Numbered from the stretch's first letter, positions 26,066 to 35,469 are shown. The stretch: 64,000 nt of DNA from Kitasatospora aureofaciens (GCA_000720845.1 JODU01000019.1:124001-188000); one strand, 5' to 3'. Numbers and translations: made by a program. Notes: a model not told the origin generated them from the sequence alone.

Positions 26066-28393
26066 TCAGTCGCGCAGCAGGTCCGGCACCCCCGCGGCGT
26101 CCGGCTCGTCCCGCTCGCCCGAGACGACCGTCAGCTGCTGCGTGGCCCGGGTCAGGGCGACGTACAGCACCCGCAGCCCGGCGGGCGACTCGTCGGCGAT
26201 CTCGGCCGGGGAGACGACGACCGTGGCGTCGTACTCCAGGCCCTTGGCCTCCAGGCTGCCCAGCGCCACCACGCGGTCCCCGAGCCCGGCCAGCCAGCGC
26301 CGGGCCTCCTCGCGCCGGTTCATGGCGACCACGACGCCGACGGTGCCGTCGACGAGGTCGAGCAGCCGGGCCGCCTCCGCGCGGACCGTCCTGGCGAGGG
26401 AGTCCCGCACCACCGCGAAACGCGGCTGCACGCCGGTCGAACGCACGGCCGACGGGGACGGCGAGCCGGGCATGGCGAGGGCGAGGACCCTCGACGCCAG
26501 CTCGGCGATCTCGGCCGGGTTGCGGTAGTTCACGGTCAGCTCGAAACGGCGGCGCGGGCGAGTGCCCAGGGCCTCGTCACGGGCGGCGGCCGCCTCGTCG
26601 GGGTCGGACCAGGACGACTGGGCCGGGTCGCCGACGACCGTCCAGGTGGCGTGCCGGCCGCGGCGGCCGACCATCCGCCACTGCATCGGGGTGAGGTCCT
26701 GCGCCTCGTCGACGATGACGTGCGCGTACTCGGTGCGCTCCTGCGCGAGGCGCTCGGCGCGCTCCCACTGGGTCTCCTCGCGCTGCGGCATCAGCTCCTC
26801 CAGGCCGGTGAGCTGGTCCAGCGGGTCCGCCTCGCGCCGCTTGCGGGGGCGGGCCGGGGTGCCGACGATCGCCTGGAGCTCGTCGAGCAGGGCGATGTCG
26901 TGCACGGAGCGGCCCTCGCGCCGCAGCGAACGGGCGACCTTGCGCACCTCCCCCGGGTTCAGCACTCGCCGCGCCCAGCGGCCGAGGCGGCGCTCGTCCG
27001 CCATGGCCGCCAGCACGGCGCCCGGGGTCAGCTCGGGCCACCAGGCGTCGAGGAAGGCGATGAAGGAGTCCTCGGAGCTGACGTCCTCGTCGAAGGAGGA
27101 GCGCAGCTCGGCGGCCAGCTCGGGGTCGGTGTGCCGGGCACCGGCGCCCGACTTCTCCCACAGGGCGTCCAGGAGCAGCCTGCGAGCACGGGGACGCAGC
27201 AGGTTGACGGGGGCGGTGCCGCCGAGGACCGTGCGGCGGATGCCGGCCAGTTCCCCGGCCTCCAGTTCGAGGCGACGGCCGAAGGCGACGACCCTGAGCA
27301 AGGTCGGCGAGTCGGCCGGTTCCAACGCCCCGCGTGCGGCCTTGCGCAGCACCCGGAGCATGCGGGAGGAGCCCTTGGCGCGGGCGGTGGCCGGGGAGTC
27401 GTACAGCGTGGCCTGCGCACCCTCGACCAGGGATCCGATCGCGCGGATGGCGACCTGCCCCTCCTCGCCGAGGGAGGGCAGCACGCCCTCCGTGTACGCC
27501 ACGAGCAGCGGCGTCGGCGAGACGATCAGGATGCCGCCCGCGTACCGGCGCCGGTCCTGGTAGAGCAGGTACGCCGCCCGGTGCAGGGCGACCGCGGTCT
27601 TGCCGGTGCCGGGACCGCCCTCGACGTAGGTCACGGAGGCGGCGGGGGCGCGGATCACCTGGTCCTGCTCGGCCTGGATGGAGGCCACGATGTCCCGCAT
27701 GGAGTGGGTGCGGGCCTGTCCGAGGGCGGCCATCAGGGCGCCGTCGCCGACGACGGCCAACTCCTCGCCGTCCAGCCGGGCGGTGATCTCGGGCCGCATC
27801 AGGTCGTCCTCGACGCCGAGGACGCGCCGCCCCTTGGAACGGATCACCCGGCGGCGCACCACCCGGCCCGGGTCGACCGGCGTGGACCGGTAGAAGGGGG
27901 CGGCCGCGGGCGCCCGCCAGTCGATGACCAGCGGGGCGTAGTCCTCGTCCAGGACGCCGATGCGGCCGATGTGCAGGGTCTCGGCGATGTCGGCGGTGCC
28001 GTCGGGCCGGAGGGCGCCCTCGGCGGGCTCCACGGCCGTGTACGCGCCGTCCGGGCCCTTCTTGCCGTCCTTGCCGAGGAGCAGGTCGATCCGGCCGAAC
28101 AGGAAGTCCTCGAACTCGTTGTTCAGGCGGTTGAGGTGGATACCGGCCCGGAAGACCTGCGCGTCGCGCTCGGCCAGGGCGCCGGGTGTGCCGACGTGGC
28201 CGCGCTGGGCGGCGTCGTGCATGAGGAACTCCGCCTCGTGGATCTTCTCCTCGAGTCGTCGGTACACCCGGTCGAGGTGCGCCTGTTCCACGTCGATCTC
28301 TCGGTCCCGTACGGAGTCCTCCCGCGCGGGGTCCTTCGGTACGGAGTCGTGCTCCGAGTCGACCGCCGAATCCTGTTGAGCCTGTGCGGCCAC
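26066..28393 (-). CDS. HelD-like RNA polymerase-associated helicase
   Basis: This 775-residue superfamily 1 ATPase belongs to the UvrD/Rep-like HelD family, which removes stalled RNA polymerase from DNA. A Glu/Arg-rich predicted coiled coil (about residues 33-100) corresponds to the arm that enters the polymerase secondary channel. Walker A GGPGTGKT is at about residues 259-266. Later motifs are VIVDEAQDLTPMQW, LTVNYRNPAEIAELA and the C-terminal VLYVALTRATQQL. Some actinobacterial members (HelR) give rifamycin tolerance. I see no rifamycin-associated element upstream, so that role is not indicated here. The gene is preceded by the sigU-rsuA pair on the same strand, 82 bases away. Confidence 0.92.
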   Translation of the reverse strand: MAAQAQQDSAVDSEHDSVPKDPAREDSVRDREIDVEQAHLDRVYRRLEEKIHEAEFLMHDAAQRGHVGTPGALAERDAQVFRAGIHLNRLNNEFEDFLFGRIDLLLGKDGKKGPDGAYTAVEPAEGALRPDGTADIAETLHIGRIGVLDEDYAPLVIDWRAPAAAPFYRSTPVDPGRVVRRRVIRSKGRRVLGVEDDLMRPEITARLDGEELAVVGDGALMAALGQARTHSMRDIVASIQAEQDQVIRAPAASVTYVEGGPGTGKTAVALHRAAYLLYQDRRRYAGGILIVSPTPLLVAYTEGVLPSLGEEGQVAIRAIGSLVEGAQATLYDSPATARAKGSSRMLRVLRKAARGALEPADSPTLLRVVAFGRRLELEAGELAGIRRTVLGGTAPVNLLRPRARRLLLDALWEKSGAGARHTDPELAAELRSSFDEDVSSEDSFIAFLDAWWPELTPGAVLAAMADERRLGRWARRVLNPGEVRKVARSLRREGRSVHDIALLDELQAIVGTPARPRKRREADPLDQLTGLEELMPQREETQWERAERLAQERTEYAHVIVDEAQDLTPMQWRMVGRRGRHATWTVVGDPAQSSWSDPDEAAAARDEALGTRPRRRFELTVNYRNPAEIAELASRVLALAMPGSPSPSAVRSTGVQPRFAVVRDSLARTVRAEAARLLDLVDGTVGVVVAMNRREEARRWLAGLGDRVVALGSLEAKGLEYDATVVVSPAEIADESPAGLRVLYVALTRATQQLTVVSGERDEPDAAGVPDLLRD

Positions 28394-28475
28394 CGGGCCC
28401 CCTTCTGACGTGCTGGGCAGCCGTCAAAAATACGCGAAGGGGGCCACGGAAGCTACGCCGCGCCTGGAGCACGGG

Positions 28476-29321
28476 TTACGCGTCGACCTCCACCAGCCGC
28501 TTCCCGTCGAAGGTCATGACCTCGAAGTGGGAGATCTGATTGGGTTCGAAGGCGGCGCCGCCGTGCACGTAGAGCGGCTTCTTTGCCTTCTCGGTCGTCG
28601 CGCCGGGTATGCCGTAGCCCCAGTCGGGGACCGTCCAGGAGCTGAGCGTCTCCCGCTCGCCGTTCTTGCCGACGGCGACCAGGGAGCACTTCTGGGGGCC
28701 CTTGAGGTTCTTCAGTTCCAGGACCGTCTCGGTGCCCCAGGCCTTCTTCTCCAGCGCCACGGTCGCGCTGACCTGCGTGGCCGGGTCGGTGGCGGTGACC
28801 CGGTCTGGCATGGCGGCGAAGGCGGACTCGGCCGGGCTCGCGGCCTGCTGCGACGCCTCGGTCTTGCGGCCGCCCCCTCCGTCGTCGTCGCCACCGCCGC
28901 CCGTGGTCGCCACGGCGGCGAACGGGCCGCCGATGATCAGCGCGGCCGCGGTGCCCACCAGGTAGAAGTTGCGGCGGCGCTTGCGCGCGCGGCGCTCGGC
29001 GACCTCGTCGACGAGCTTCTCCGAGAGCCGTGGGCCGGGCTTGGCGGTGAGCGACTCGGCGATCGCGGGCGTACCGGTGCCCGGCAGGTCGGCGAGCGCC
29101 GCCATCATCGGCTCCATGCCCGCCAGCTCGTCGAGCTGCTGGGCGCACCACTCGCAGGTGGCGAGGTGGGCCTCGAAGGCCGTCGCCTCGGCGTCGTCGA
29201 GGATCCCGAGGGCGTAGGCGCCGACGGTCTCGTGCTCGTTCGGCGCCGGTGATCCCTGCATGGGGACAGAATTACCCGTATCCCCCGCGCCGAATCCCTG
29301 AACTCCCCCGTACCCGCTCAT
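28476..29321 (-). CDS. rsuA: Anti-sigma factor with zinc-binding domain, probable RsuA
   Basis: This 281-residue membrane anti-sigma factor has a cytoplasmic zinc-binding domain with the HLATCEWC motif (H-x3-C-x2-C, about residues 53-60) that captures the sigma factor. One membrane segment (FYLVGTAAALIIGGPFAAVA, about residues 119-138) follows. The extracytoplasmic domain is preceded by a Gly/Asp linker and ends in a DUF-like beta-rich fold. The ATG at 29321 overlaps the sigma stop; a GTG at 29324 is equally possible. Coupling to the sigma gene and the S. coelicolor gene order support RsuA. Confidence 0.88.
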   Translation of the reverse strand: MSGYGGVQGFGAGDTGNSVPMQGSPAPNEHETVGAYALGILDDAEATAFEAHLATCEWCAQQLDELAGMEPMMAALADLPGTGTPAIAESLTAKPGPRLSEKLVDEVAERRARKRRRNFYLVGTAAALIIGGPFAAVATTGGGGDDDGGGGRKTEASQQAASPAESAFAAMPDRVTATDPATQVSATVALEKKAWGTETVLELKNLKGPQKCSLVAVGKNGERETLSSWTVPDWGYGIPGATTEKAKKPLYVHGGAAFEPNQISHFEVMTFDGKRLVEVDA

Positions 29322-29899
29322 CACGCCGTCACCCCCCGCTCCTCCAGTGCCAGCTTCATCGAACGCAGGGCGTAGAACACCCGGGAGCGAACGGTGCCGC
29401 TGGGTATGCCCAGTGTCTGCGCCGCCTCATTGACGGTACGCCCCTTGAAGTACGTCTCGACGAGGACCTCCCGGTGGGCCGGGGTCAGGTCGTCGAGCGC
29501 GTCCGACAGCGTCATCAGCCACAGCGCCTTGTCGATCTCGTCCTCCGCGGGGATGACCTCCAGCGGCGACGGATCGACCTCCTGCGGCCGGGCCTGCCGG
29601 CTGCGGTGGCCGTCGATGACGATGCGACGCGCGACCGTCACCAGCCAGGGGCGTACCGATCCGGTCGCACGGTTGAGCTGACCGGCGTTCTTCCAGGCAC
29701 GGATGAGCGTCTCCTGGACGACGTCCTCGGCGCGCTGGCGGTCCCCCGCGACCAGCCGCAGCACGTAGGCCAGCAAGGGGCCGGCGTGCTCGCGGTACAG
29801 CGCGCGCATCAGCTCCTCGTCGGGTTCCGAGGACGACTGTGACATGCGATGTCGGGCCCTCGCACCACGTTCATTGGCCACGACGGAATCCTTGCGCAC
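29321..29899 (-). CDS. sigU: ECF sigma factor, probable SigU
   Basis: This 192-residue extracytoplasmic-function sigma factor has region 2 (LYREHAGPLLAYVLRLV with EDVVQETLIRAW) and region 4 (LTPAHREVLVETYFKGRTVNEAAQTLGIPSG). I chose the GTG at 29899 because GGAGG is five bases upstream. A start at the ATG 29845 would remove 18 residues that are Arg-rich and poorly conserved. The stop overlaps the anti-sigma gene start, so the two are translated together. By gene order it corresponds to SigU of S. coelicolor, whose anti-sigma RsuA holds it at the membrane. The promoter and inducing signal are not visible. Confidence 0.88.
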   Translation of the reverse strand: MRKDSVVANERGARARHRMSQSSSEPDEELMRALYREHAGPLLAYVLRLVAGDRQRAEDVVQETLIRAWKNAGQLNRATGSVRPWLVTVARRIVIDGHRSRQARPQEVDPSPLEVIPAEDEIDKALWLMTLSDALDDLTPAHREVLVETYFKGRTVNEAAQTLGIPSGTVRSRVFYALRSMKLALEERGVTA

Positions 29900-30040
29900 G
29901 CCCACCTCCGGTGTCCGGGGGATCCCCCAGTCGGTCGCTCGCCCATCCGGTACGGGCGCGAAGTGCCGCGTGTTCAAAACGAGATGAAAGATTTCCCGGA
30001 GGCGGCGTGACGAAGGGGGCGCGAGGGAATCTACGGGCAC

Positions 30041-30631
30041 TTACCGGGCGAGGGCGGCGCGGCGGCGGTGCCGGGCCACGCGTTCGCGGTTGCCGCAGAT
30101 CTCGCTGGAGCACCAGCGCCGGCGGCGGCCTCGGGAGGTGTCCACGTACACGATGGGGCAGTTGTCGCCCGCGCACTGTCTGAGGCTCGCCCGCGCGACG
30201 GGGTCGGTGAGCAGTTCCACGGTGTCCCGGGCGAGGGCGCCCAGCAGCGCGGCGCGGCCCGGCGGCCCGGTCAGCTCCCGCACCAGTGCGCCGTCCTCGC
30301 CGGGCACGGCGCGGGGTGCGGGCGGTGCGGCGAGGGCGAGTTCGTTGACGCGGGCGAGGGCGAGTTCGTAGGGGCGGGTGCGGGGTGCCGGCCGGCCGCG
30401 CACCAACCGCGCGGTCTCGCAGCGCAGTTCGCGGAAGCCGGTCAGCCAGGAGGGGTCGGCGTGGGTCAGCGGGGTGCCGGGCGGGACGAGTCCGGAACCG
30501 GTGATCCAGGCGCGCAGCGCGTCCAGGGAGTCGAGGCGTTCCGCGGGGTGGGTGGTGGCGATGAGGTCCAGACAGATCCGCCCGGTGTCGAAGCGCATCT
30601 CGTACGGGTCGGTGGCCGTACCCAGTGCCAT
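30041..30631 (-). CDS. CGNR zinc-finger protein (ABATE domain)
   Basis: This 196-residue protein has an N-terminal ABATE-like region (RICLDLIATTHP) and a C-terminal zinc finger with the name motif. Cys residues lie in RQCAGDNC and WCSSEICGNRERVARHRRR. Proteins of this family are thought to be stress-responsive transcription regulators. The finger is intact, with all four Cys and the basic helix. The ATG at 30631 is preceded by AGGAA. It is divergent from the DUF1772 gene across 216 bases, which suggests control of that gene, though this is inference. Confidence 0.88.
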   Translation of the reverse strand: MALGTATDPYEMRFDTGRICLDLIATTHPAERLDSLDALRAWITGSGLVPPGTPLTHADPSWLTGFRELRCETARLVRGRPAPRTRPYELALARVNELALAAPPAPRAVPGEDGALVRELTGPPGRAALLGALARDTVELLTDPVARASLRQCAGDNCPIVYVDTSRGRRRRWCSSEICGNRERVARHRRRAALAR

Positions 30632-30847
30632 GTTCCTGTCACCGCCTAGGGCTTGCCCGCGGAGGCACGGGCCCGGAAAGGGGAGCAGGGAGACCGCGGG
30701 GCGGACCGTCTGCGGACCGCTCCCCTCTACAGTGCCTGCCCGCTTCCGCGCCCGGAACCCCTCGCACCGCTCCCGCGTGGACGCTTGCGCATGCGCCCGC
30801 GCGCCCGGGCCATGTGCGGCGTGCCGTGGGGCCCGTTGACTGGACGC

Positions 30848-31410
30848 ATGACAGACATCAACGGGGAACGGCGGTCCCGCACCGCCGGTGGAGTACTGGT
30901 CGCGGCCACGGTCGCCGCGGGCCTGCTGGCCGGGACCTTCTACGTGTTCGCCTGCGCCGTGATGCCGGCGCTGGCGCGCAGCGAGGACAGGGTCTACGTC
31001 GACGTGATGCGCGACATCAACGACGTGATCCAGAACCCGGTGTTCCTGCTGGTCTTCATGGCGCGCTCGCCCTCGCGGGCCTGGCGGGGTGGCAGTCGCG
31101 CCGGACTCCGGGCCGCTGGTGGGTCTGGGCGGGCGCGGCGGCGTACACGCTCGCCTTCCTGGTCACCGTGGGCGCCAACGTCCCCCTCAACGACGCCCTG
31201 GCCCGCTCCGGCGACCCGGCGGCGCTGCGTGAGCGGTTCGAGGACCCGTGGGTGGCCTGGAACGTCGTACGTGCCGTGCTGTCGACGCTGGCGACGGCCT
31301 GCCTCGCCGCGGGCCTGACGACCCGGGGACGGCGGCGGACGCGGTCGGCGCCCCGCACGCCGGTGCGGCCCACGGCGTCGTACGGGACGCCGCACCAGAC
31401 GCGGCACTGA
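30848..31410 (+). pseudogene. DUF1772 (anthrone oxygenase-like) membrane protein, frameshifted
   Basis: The start ATG at 30848 opens a frame with two good membrane segments and ends at VFLLVFMAR. Homologous coding then continues in the next frame (GALALAGLAGWQSRRTPGRWW, then VTVGANVPLNDALARSGD) to TGA at 31408. Adding one G near 31060, so that ATGGCG reads ATGGGCG, would restore one protein of about 187 residues with four membrane segments. DUF1772 proteins occur in secondary-metabolite and stress contexts and have no settled activity. Either a true 1-base deletion or a sequencing error explains this. Confidence 0.8.
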
Positions 31411-31733
31411 CCGTCCGACGCCGGGAATCCCACCCGCACGCCCCCGGCCCATGGACGTCCGCCACCCGCGCCCCGGCACACGGCAAGCGGGACGGGCCGC
31501 CCCGGGGTCCCCACAGCACGGCCACCGACAGCGGCGGCCGGGGACCACCCGGCGACCCCGACGAACACCACGGCACCCGGGCCGCCCACGGCCGACCGAC
31601 GCGCCCCACGACCCGACAGGGCCCCCGCGGCACACAAAGCCGGGGCCCCTGCGACCCGACGCGGAGCATCGAGACACACAACGCCGGGACCACCCGGGGC
31701 GGGCGGTGAGTGGTGGCGGCCGGGGGGCCGGGG
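31411..31733. other. 323-base convergent gap with weak hairpin
   Basis: A 10-base stem with one mismatch (31618-31627 with 31641-31650) can form around a 13-base loop and may terminate the DUF1772 or nnaR transcripts. Otherwise I see no gene. The GC-rich frames here lack Streptomyces third-base bias. Confidence 0.4.
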
Positions 31734-32912
31734 TCAGTCGGTCGTGTACTTGGCGTCCGTGGCCGGGTCCAGGGCGAGGCGGTAGCCGCGTTTCACCACC
31801 GTCTGGATCAGCTTCGGGGTGCCGACGGACGTCCGCAGGCGGGCCATGGCCGTCTCGACGGCGTGTTCGTCGCGGCCGGTGCCCGGCAGGGCACGCAACA
31901 GCTCCGCGCGGGGCACGACCCAGCCGGGCCGCCGGGCGAGCGTGCGCAGCAAGGACATACCGGCCGGCGGTACGGCACGCAGCTCCCCGTCGACGAGCAC
32001 CGCGTGTCCGCGGATCTCCAGCCGGTGCCCGGCGACCGGCAGGGCACGGGCCCGGGCCGGCAGTTCCTGGCACAGCAGCTGGACGAGGGGCCCGAGCCGG
32101 AAGCGCTCGGGCTGGACCGTGTCGACGCCGTGCGTCTGGAGCGGCACCGCGGTGACCGGGCCGACGCAGGCGGGCAGCACGTCGTGGCCGAACGCGGTGA
32201 GCAGCTCCGGCAGCAGGCCCCGCTCCTCGGCCCGGCCCAGCAGGGAGGCCGCGGCGGGCGCGCTGGTGAAGGTCACGGCGTCCACGCCCCGCGACACGGC
32301 GGCGTCCAGCAGCCGGTCCACGGGGCCGAGGTCCTCCGGCGGCAGCCACCGGTACACGGGCACGCCCACCACCTCGGCGCCGCCCTCCCGCAGTGCCTCC
32401 ACGAACCCCGGCAGCGGTTCCCCGTGCAGTTGCACGGCGATCCGGCGGCCCTCGACGCCCTCTTCCAGGAGCCGGTCCAGGACCTCGGCCATGGACTCCG
32501 AGGCGGGCGACCACCGCTCCGTCAGCCCCGCGGCCCGTACCGCCCCCTTGACCTTGGGCCCGCGCGCCAGCAGCTCCACCGTGCGCAGCCGTTCCAGCAG
32601 GGTCTCGCCGAGCCCCCAGCCGTCGGCGGCCTCGACCCAGCCCCGGAACCCGATGGCGGTGGTGGCGACGACGACGTCCGGCGCCTGGTCGACGATGCGC
32701 TTGGTCGCGGCCATCAGCTCGCCGTCGTCGGCCAGCGGCACGATCCGCAGCGCCGGTGCGTGCAGGACGGTGGCGCCGCGCCGCTGCAGCAGCGCGCCCA
32801 GTTCGTCGGCCCGGCGGGCGGCGGTCACGCCCACGGTGAAACCGGCCAGCGGACCGTGGCCGGTTCGCTGCGGTGCGTCGCCCACGCCGCCCACCTCGCT
32901 TACGTCGTCCAT
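31734..32912 (-). CDS. nnaR: NnaR-type nitrate assimilation regulator (HemD-like domain plus winged helix)
   Basis: This 392-residue protein pairs an N-terminal uroporphyrinogen-III synthase-like domain (about residues 20-280) with a C-terminal OmpR-type winged helix (about residues 300-385, ending VGTPKLIQTVVKRGYRLAL). In S. coelicolor the same architecture and locus is NnaR, which with GlnR activates nitrate and nitrite assimilation genes, including the adjacent narK. The HemD-like part probably serves sensing or a structural role here. The ATG at 32912 follows GAGCG. A 13-base-arm hairpin lies between it and narK upstream, so it may have its own promoter. Confidence 0.88.
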   Translation of the reverse strand: MDDVSEVGGVGDAPQRTGHGPLAGFTVGVTAARRADELGALLQRRGATVLHAPALRIVPLADDGELMAATKRIVDQAPDVVVATTAIGFRGWVEAADGWGLGETLLERLRTVELLARGPKVKGAVRAAGLTERWSPASESMAEVLDRLLEEGVEGRRIAVQLHGEPLPGFVEALREGGAEVVGVPVYRWLPPEDLGPVDRLLDAAVSRGVDAVTFTSAPAAASLLGRAEERGLLPELLTAFGHDVLPACVGPVTAVPLQTHGVDTVQPERFRLGPLVQLLCQELPARARALPVAGHRLEIRGHAVLVDGELRAVPPAGMSLLRTLARRPGWVVPRAELLRALPGTGRDEHAVETAMARLRTSVGTPKLIQTVVKRGYRLALDPATDAKYTTD

Positions 32913-32956
32913 CGCTCGCCGCGCTCCGATCCGTTCACGTCCACAGTCACGTGGCG

Positions 32957-32990
32957 ACCGAGCCTGTCAACCGTGCGTGACAGGCTCGGT
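32957..32990. terminator. 13-bp perfect hairpin between narK and nnaR
   Basis: ACCGAGCCTGTCA (32957-32969) pairs with 32978-32990 around an 8-base loop. It is 26 bases past the narK stop and 45 bases before the nnaR start. It could be a terminator or attenuator for narK; no T-run follows, and an operator function is also possible. Confidence 0.6.
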
Positions 32991-33015
32991 TCCGCCTCAT
33001 GTCACCAGTGTTACG

Positions 33016-34404
33016 TCACACCTCGGCGCGGCTGAGCCCGGCCTCCGCCCGCTCCCTACCGGCCGTGTCGGCCACGTCCACCGGGCCGGCCGGGGCGTCC
33101 GGCGTCCGCACGGCCGGCCGGCGAAGGTATACCGCCCAGGTGAGGACGAGACACACGGCGTAGAAGGCGAGGAAGGCGAGGAAGGCGCCGGTGCCCGTGC
33201 CGAAGGAGAGGAAGGACTGCCGGAAGGCGAGGTTGATGGCGACGCCGCCGAGCGCGCCCACCGCGCCGATCAGCCCCATGGAGGCTCCGGAGAGCCGCCG
33301 CCCGTACGCCACCGCGGCCTCCCCCCGCAGTCCCTTGCCCAGCGCCTTGTTCTGGAAGATCCCGGGGATCATCTTGAACGTCGAGCCGTTGCCCAGCCCG
33401 CTGAGCACGAACAGCACCACGAACACCGCCACGAACAGCCCGAGGGACTCCGCCATGCCGGCCGCGACGAGCCCGGCGGTGGCGACGGCCATGGCGACGA
33501 AGTTCCACAGGGTGATCCGCGCGCCGCCGTACCGGTCGGCGAGCCTGCCGCCCAGCGGGCGGATCAGGGAGCCGAGCAGCGGACCGATGAAGGTCAGGTA
33601 CGCCGCCTGGAGCGGGGTCCGCCCGAACTGGCTCTGGAGCACCTGCCCGAAGGCGAAGCTGTAGCCGATGAACGAGCCGAACGTGCCGACGTACAGCACG
33701 GACATGATCCAGGTGTGGGCGTCCCGTGCCGCGTCCTTGGCGGCCCCGGTGTCGTTCTTCACGGAGGCGAGGTTGTCCATGAAGCACGCGGCGAGGACGG
33801 CGGCCACCAGGATCAGCGGGATGTAGATGCCGAGCAGCACCCGCGGCCCGCCGCTCGCACCGATGACCGCGAGCGCGGCCAGCTGGATGACGGGCACGCC
33901 GATGTTGCCGCCCCCGGCGTTGAGACCGAGCGCCCAGCCCTTCTGCCGCAGCGGGAAGAAGGCGTTGATGTTGGTCATGGAGGAGGCGAAGTTGCCGCCG
34001 CCGATGCCGGCCAGCATCCCGACCAGGAGGAAGGTCGAGAAGGACGTCCCCGGCTCCATGACGGCGAAGGCCGCGACGGTCGGCACGAGCAGCAGCCCGG
34101 CGGAGACGATCGTCCAGTTCCGTCCGCCGAAGACGGCGACGGCGAAGGTGTACGGCACCCGCACGACGGCCCCGACGAGCGTCACCACGGACGTCAGCAG
34201 GAACTTGTCGGCCGGTGTCAGCCCGTACTCCGGGCCCATGAAGAGCACCAGCACGGACCACATCGTCCAGACGGAGAACCCGATGTGCTCGGACAGGACG
34301 GAGAAGAACAGGTTCCGCCGGGCGGTCCGCTCCCCCGTCTCCTTCCAGAAGGTCTCGTCCTCGGGATCCCAGTACTCGATCCAGCGTCCGCCAGGGACTG
34401 TCAT
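33016..34404 (-). CDS. narK: Nitrate/nitrite transporter
   Basis: This 462-residue MFS protein of the NarK/NasA branch imports nitrate (or exports nitrite) and has 12 hydrophobic segments. The family signatures AGIGGGNFASSMTNINAFFPLRQKGWALGLNAGGGNIGV and the second repeat of the NNP motif, SGLGNGSTFKMIP, are clear in parts. I chose the ATG at 34404, four bases after GGAGG; a GTG just before it is possible. It is followed by nnaR, its presumed regulator. A GAAAC word upstream, near 34455, resembles half of a GlnR box, but only weakly. Confidence 0.92.
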   Translation of the reverse strand: MTVPGGRWIEYWDPEDETFWKETGERTARRNLFFSVLSEHIGFSVWTMWSVLVLFMGPEYGLTPADKFLLTSVVTLVGAVVRVPYTFAVAVFGGRNWTIVSAGLLLVPTVAAFAVMEPGTSFSTFLLVGMLAGIGGGNFASSMTNINAFFPLRQKGWALGLNAGGGNIGVPVIQLAALAVIGASGGPRVLLGIYIPLILVAAVLAACFMDNLASVKNDTGAAKDAARDAHTWIMSVLYVGTFGSFIGYSFAFGQVLQSQFGRTPLQAAYLTFIGPLLGSLIRPLGGRLADRYGGARITLWNFVAMAVATAGLVAAGMAESLGLFVAVFVVLFVLSGLGNGSTFKMIPGIFQNKALGKGLRGEAAVAYGRRLSGASMGLIGAVGALGGVAINLAFRQSFLSFGTGTGAFLAFLAFYAVCLVLTWAVYLRRPAVRTPDAPAGPVDVADTAGRERAEAGLSRAEV

Positions 34405-34536
34405 CACGCCTCCACGGTGCTCCACAGCTCGGTTGCACCGACGCTAGGCAGGACGCGTTTCGGGCCGGTGGGGCTGTGGATGACCGGAAGGGAACGTTGC
34501 TCTCACCCGGCGCGGGTGCGCGGTGAGAGATCGCGG

Positions 34537-35469
34537 TCAGCCCTGCGGGGGCCGGGGCTGCCAGTGCGGGTTCTGCTGCGGGTACGCCTGCGGCGGGTAG
34601 GGCTGCTGAGCCTGCGGCGGCGCGTACGGCTGCTGCGGTGGCCGCTGGCCGTACGGCTGCTGCTGCGGCCGGCCGTACGGCTGCGGGGGCTGCTGCGGCG
34701 GGTAGGGCTGCTGAGCCTGCTGCGGTGCGTACGGCTGCGGGGGCGCGTACGGCTGCTGGGCCTGCGGCGGTCCGCCGTACGGCTGCTGCTGCGGCGGCTG
34801 GGGAGCGTACTGGCCGGGGGCCGGCTGCCCGTAGCCGCCGGGCGCGGCGCCGAACGGGTTCCCGTGCCCCGGCAGCTGCCCGCCGGGCGGCAGGTACCGC
34901 ACCCGTCCCGCCTCGTCGGCCATCGGCACGAACCCGGCGGCCTGGAGCCGGGCCGCGAACTTGGCGTTGCGCTTGCGGGTGACGAGGAAGCCGATGCCCA
35001 GGACCGCCATGAGGAACAGCCAGATGATCCCGGACAGGACGAAGTCGTCGGAGGAACCGCCCTCGCGGTAGGCGAGGACGACACACGCGACGGTGCCGCC
35101 GAGCGCGCCGTAGCCCATCCCCTTCTGGGCGTTCTTGCCGGTGAGGTCGAAGTTGATCCGGGCCTTGAGGAGTTCGAAGGCGTCCGGCACGAGCGGCGGC
35201 AGCGAGACCCCGTCACCGGCGTTCGGGTACTGCGCCCAGTTCTGCGCGGCCCGGGTGCGGGCCTGCGGGCTGGGGTCGGGGACCAGCAGCATGGTGAGCG
35301 CGGCGTTGTTCCCGCCGCTCTGGCGCACGTCGGCGTACTCGTACCCGAACTGCTGGGCGACGAAGGCGAGCTTGGCGAGCTTCTTCACGGACGACATCCG
35401 GCTGGTGAGCTGGACCGCCTCCCCGCTCGCCATCAACTGCAGCATCTTCTGCGTCTGCCGCTTGCTCAT
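34537..35469 (-). CDS. Membrane protein with Pro/Gln/Tyr-rich repeat tail
   Basis: This 310-residue protein has no assigned function. The N-terminal half is a soluble domain (MSKRQTQKMLQLMASGEAVQL, then LVPDPSPQARTRAAQNWAQY). Two membrane segments follow at about residues 118-133 and 147-163. The last 110 residues are a low-complexity run of PYA/PPQ/QQPY units. Such tails in Streptomyces membrane proteins are thought to be cytoplasmic and disordered. The neighbours are narK and the acyltransferase, and the start ATG at 35469 has GGGGAG upstream. Confidence 0.8.
   Translation of the reverse strand: MSKRQTQKMLQLMASGEAVQLTSRMSSVKKLAKLAFVAQQFGYEYADVRQSGGNNAALTMLLVPDPSPQARTRAAQNWAQYPNAGDGVSLPPLVPDAFELLKARINFDLTGKNAQKGMGYGALGGTVACVVLAYREGGSSDDFVLSGIIWLFLMAVLGIGFLVTRKRNAKFAARLQAAGFVPMADEAGRVRYLPPGGQLPGHGNPFGAAPGGYGQPAPGQYAPQPPQQQPYGGPPQAQQPYAPPQPYAPQQAQQPYPPQQPPQPYGRPQQQPYGQRPPQQPYAPPQAQQPYPPQAYPQQNPHWQPRPPQG

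Noticed and set aside
28394..28475. Rifamycin-associated element before helD
   Set aside because: No such palindrome is visible in the upstream gap, so a HelR-type rifamycin role is not supported.
34405..34536. GlnR operator upstream of narK
   Set aside because: Only one GAAAC half-box near 34455 is visible and its partner is poor, so it is not listed as a site.
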